From JACCZP01 sp050997195 (GTDB lineage: Bacteria; Actinomycetota; Thermoleophilia; Solirubrobacterales; Thermoleophilaceae), in contig JBPCRE010000010.1 in the NCBI GenBank assembly GCA_050997195.1, positions 1 to 6,560 on the forward strand: a stretch of 6,560 bases of DNA, in the 5' to 3' direction. Within the stretch, counting starts at the first letter, position 1. Every line of letters begins with the position of its first letter. Shown here one piece after another: positions 5,903-6,560 of this stretch. Both the position numbers and the translations under genes were made by a program. The notes under the pieces were generated by a model, which did not search any database, had not been told where the DNA came from, and saw only the letters and a list, made by a program, of their open reading frames with translations.

Positions 5903-6560
5903 GCGCCGCGCTGTCGGGGCTCGGCGCCGCCGTGCCCGGGGCCCGCACCCAGGAGGAGCTCTGGACCGAGTTCTTCTCCGAGCACTACGCGGGCAACGCC
6001 GTGGCCGAGAAGCTGTGGCGACGTTCGGGGATCGAGACCCGCCACGGGGTGGCCGATCCGCTCATCGACGACGTGCGCGCTCTCGGGACCGAGGCGCGCA
6101 TGCAGCGCTTCATGAAGGCCGCGATGCCTCTGGGCCGCGACGCCATCGTCCGCTGCCTCGACGAGGCGGGACTCGAGCCCTCGGACGTGGGCCTCCTCAC
6201 GGTGGTCTCCTGCACGGGCTACTCCACCCCGGGCCTCGACATCCTGCTGGCGCGCGACCTCGGGATGTCCGACGCCGTCCAACGCCTGCACGTGGGGCAC
6301 ATGGGCTGCTACGCGGCCGTTCCCGGCCTCGCCACCATCAACGACGCCGCGGTGGCCCGGGGGAAGGTGGCCGTGATGCTCTGCCTCGAGCTCACGAGCC
6401 TCCACGTGCAGGCTCCCGACGAGGAGGTCGAGCAGATGGTGGCCCACGCCCTGTTCTCGGACGCCGCGGCGGCCGTGGGGGGGGGCCACGGGGGGCCCAA
6501 CCCGCCAACCATGGAAGCCGGTGCCCGCCCCGCCCCGACCAAAACACCACCTACCACCCG
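5896..6560 (+). CDS. Type III polyketide synthase, N-terminal part (3' end outside window)
   Basis: The visible 221 codons belong to the chalcone synthase-like family of homodimeric ketosynthases, which extend an acyl-CoA starter with malonyl-CoA and cyclise the chain to pyrones, resorcinols or naphthalenes. Seen directly: SGLGAAVPGARTQEEL at the N-terminus, SCTGYSTPGLD with Cys106, the nucleophile region GHMGCYAAVPG with Cys138, then LCLELTSLH and AHALFSDAAAAV. The 106 and 138 spacing matches, as I recall, the corresponding cysteines of bacterial tetrahydroxynaphthalene synthase, but the flanking sequence looks more like other bacterial type III synthases. The catalytic His and Asn lie beyond the window. 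The start is the GTG at 5896, which gives the usual N-terminus and overlaps the flavoprotein gene by seven bases, implying translational coupling; no clear Shine-Dalgarno is seen. The last ~28 codons look corrupted. The product cannot be predicted from this half. Confidence 0.9.
   Translation, partial: MVGAALSGLGAAVPGARTQEELWTEFFSEHYAGNAVAEKLWRRSGIETRHGVADPLIDDVRALGTEARMQRFMKAAMPLGRDAIVRCLDEAGLEPSDVGLLTVVSCTGYSTPGLDILLARDLGMSDAVQRLHVGHMGCYAAVPGLATINDAAVARGKVAVMLCLELTSLHVQAPDEEVEQMVAHALFSDAAAAVGGGHGGPNPPTMEAGARPAPTKTPPTT

Noticed and set aside
5839..6489. A 216-codon minus-strand frame opposite the polyketide synthase.
   Set aside because: Shadow of the synthase gene; it is His/Gly/Ala-rich without family motifs, whereas the sense strand shows the type III synthase signatures.

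Overview
The window is very GC-rich (above roughly 70% by eye) and densely coded. It carries five protein-coding genes, two of them cut by the window edges, and no RNA gene, insertion sequence or CRISPR array that I can see. The best guess for the organism is a high-GC Actinomycetota, probably of the Thermoleophilia/Solirubrobacterales type. That guess rests on the base composition, on a secreted hydrolase whose C-terminal domain (GIGPVRLGR...YCLQGGG) I associate with that class, and on a TANNNT-type -10 box set as for leaderless mRNAs. It is an inference, not a taxonomic assignment.

Layout. Positions 1-472, minus strand: the N-terminal 157 codons of a class I HMG-CoA reductase, the committed step of the mevalonate pathway. 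Its C-terminal part lies beyond the left edge. Positions 473-585: a short divergent promoter region with a strong Shine-Dalgarno for the reductase on one side and a leaderless-looking -10 box for the next gene on the other. Positions 586-3594, plus strand: a 1002-residue exported multidomain protein with an alpha/beta-hydrolase (esterase or S9-peptidase-like) core and extra N- and C-terminal modules. Positions 3595-3857: a 263-base gap unusually rich in inverted repeats, including two perfect ones of 9+9 and 8+8 bp. Positions 3858-6560, plus strand: a tightly overlapped three-gene operon made of a UbiG-like SAM methyltransferase, an acyl-CoA dehydrogenase-fold flavoprotein and a type III polyketide synthase cut by the right edge.

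How the genes may work together. The operon looks like a small type III polyketide pathway. The synthase would make a pyrone, resorcinol or similar aromatic from an acyl-CoA starter and malonyl-CoA. The UbiG-like enzyme would O- or C-methylate it. The flavoprotein would either oxidise the starter or hydroxylate/oxidise the product; it appears to lack the usual catalytic glutamate of acyl-CoA dehydrogenases. The nearby mevalonate-pathway gene raises the possibility that the product is prenylated, but that gene is divergent and separated by 3.4 kb, so this is speculative. The large secreted hydrolase has no obvious link to the operon.

The last ~85 bases look compositionally abnormal (G runs of 9 and 6, then C/A-rich sequence) and are probably low-quality contig-end sequence. 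The last ~28 residues of the polyketide synthase should not be trusted.
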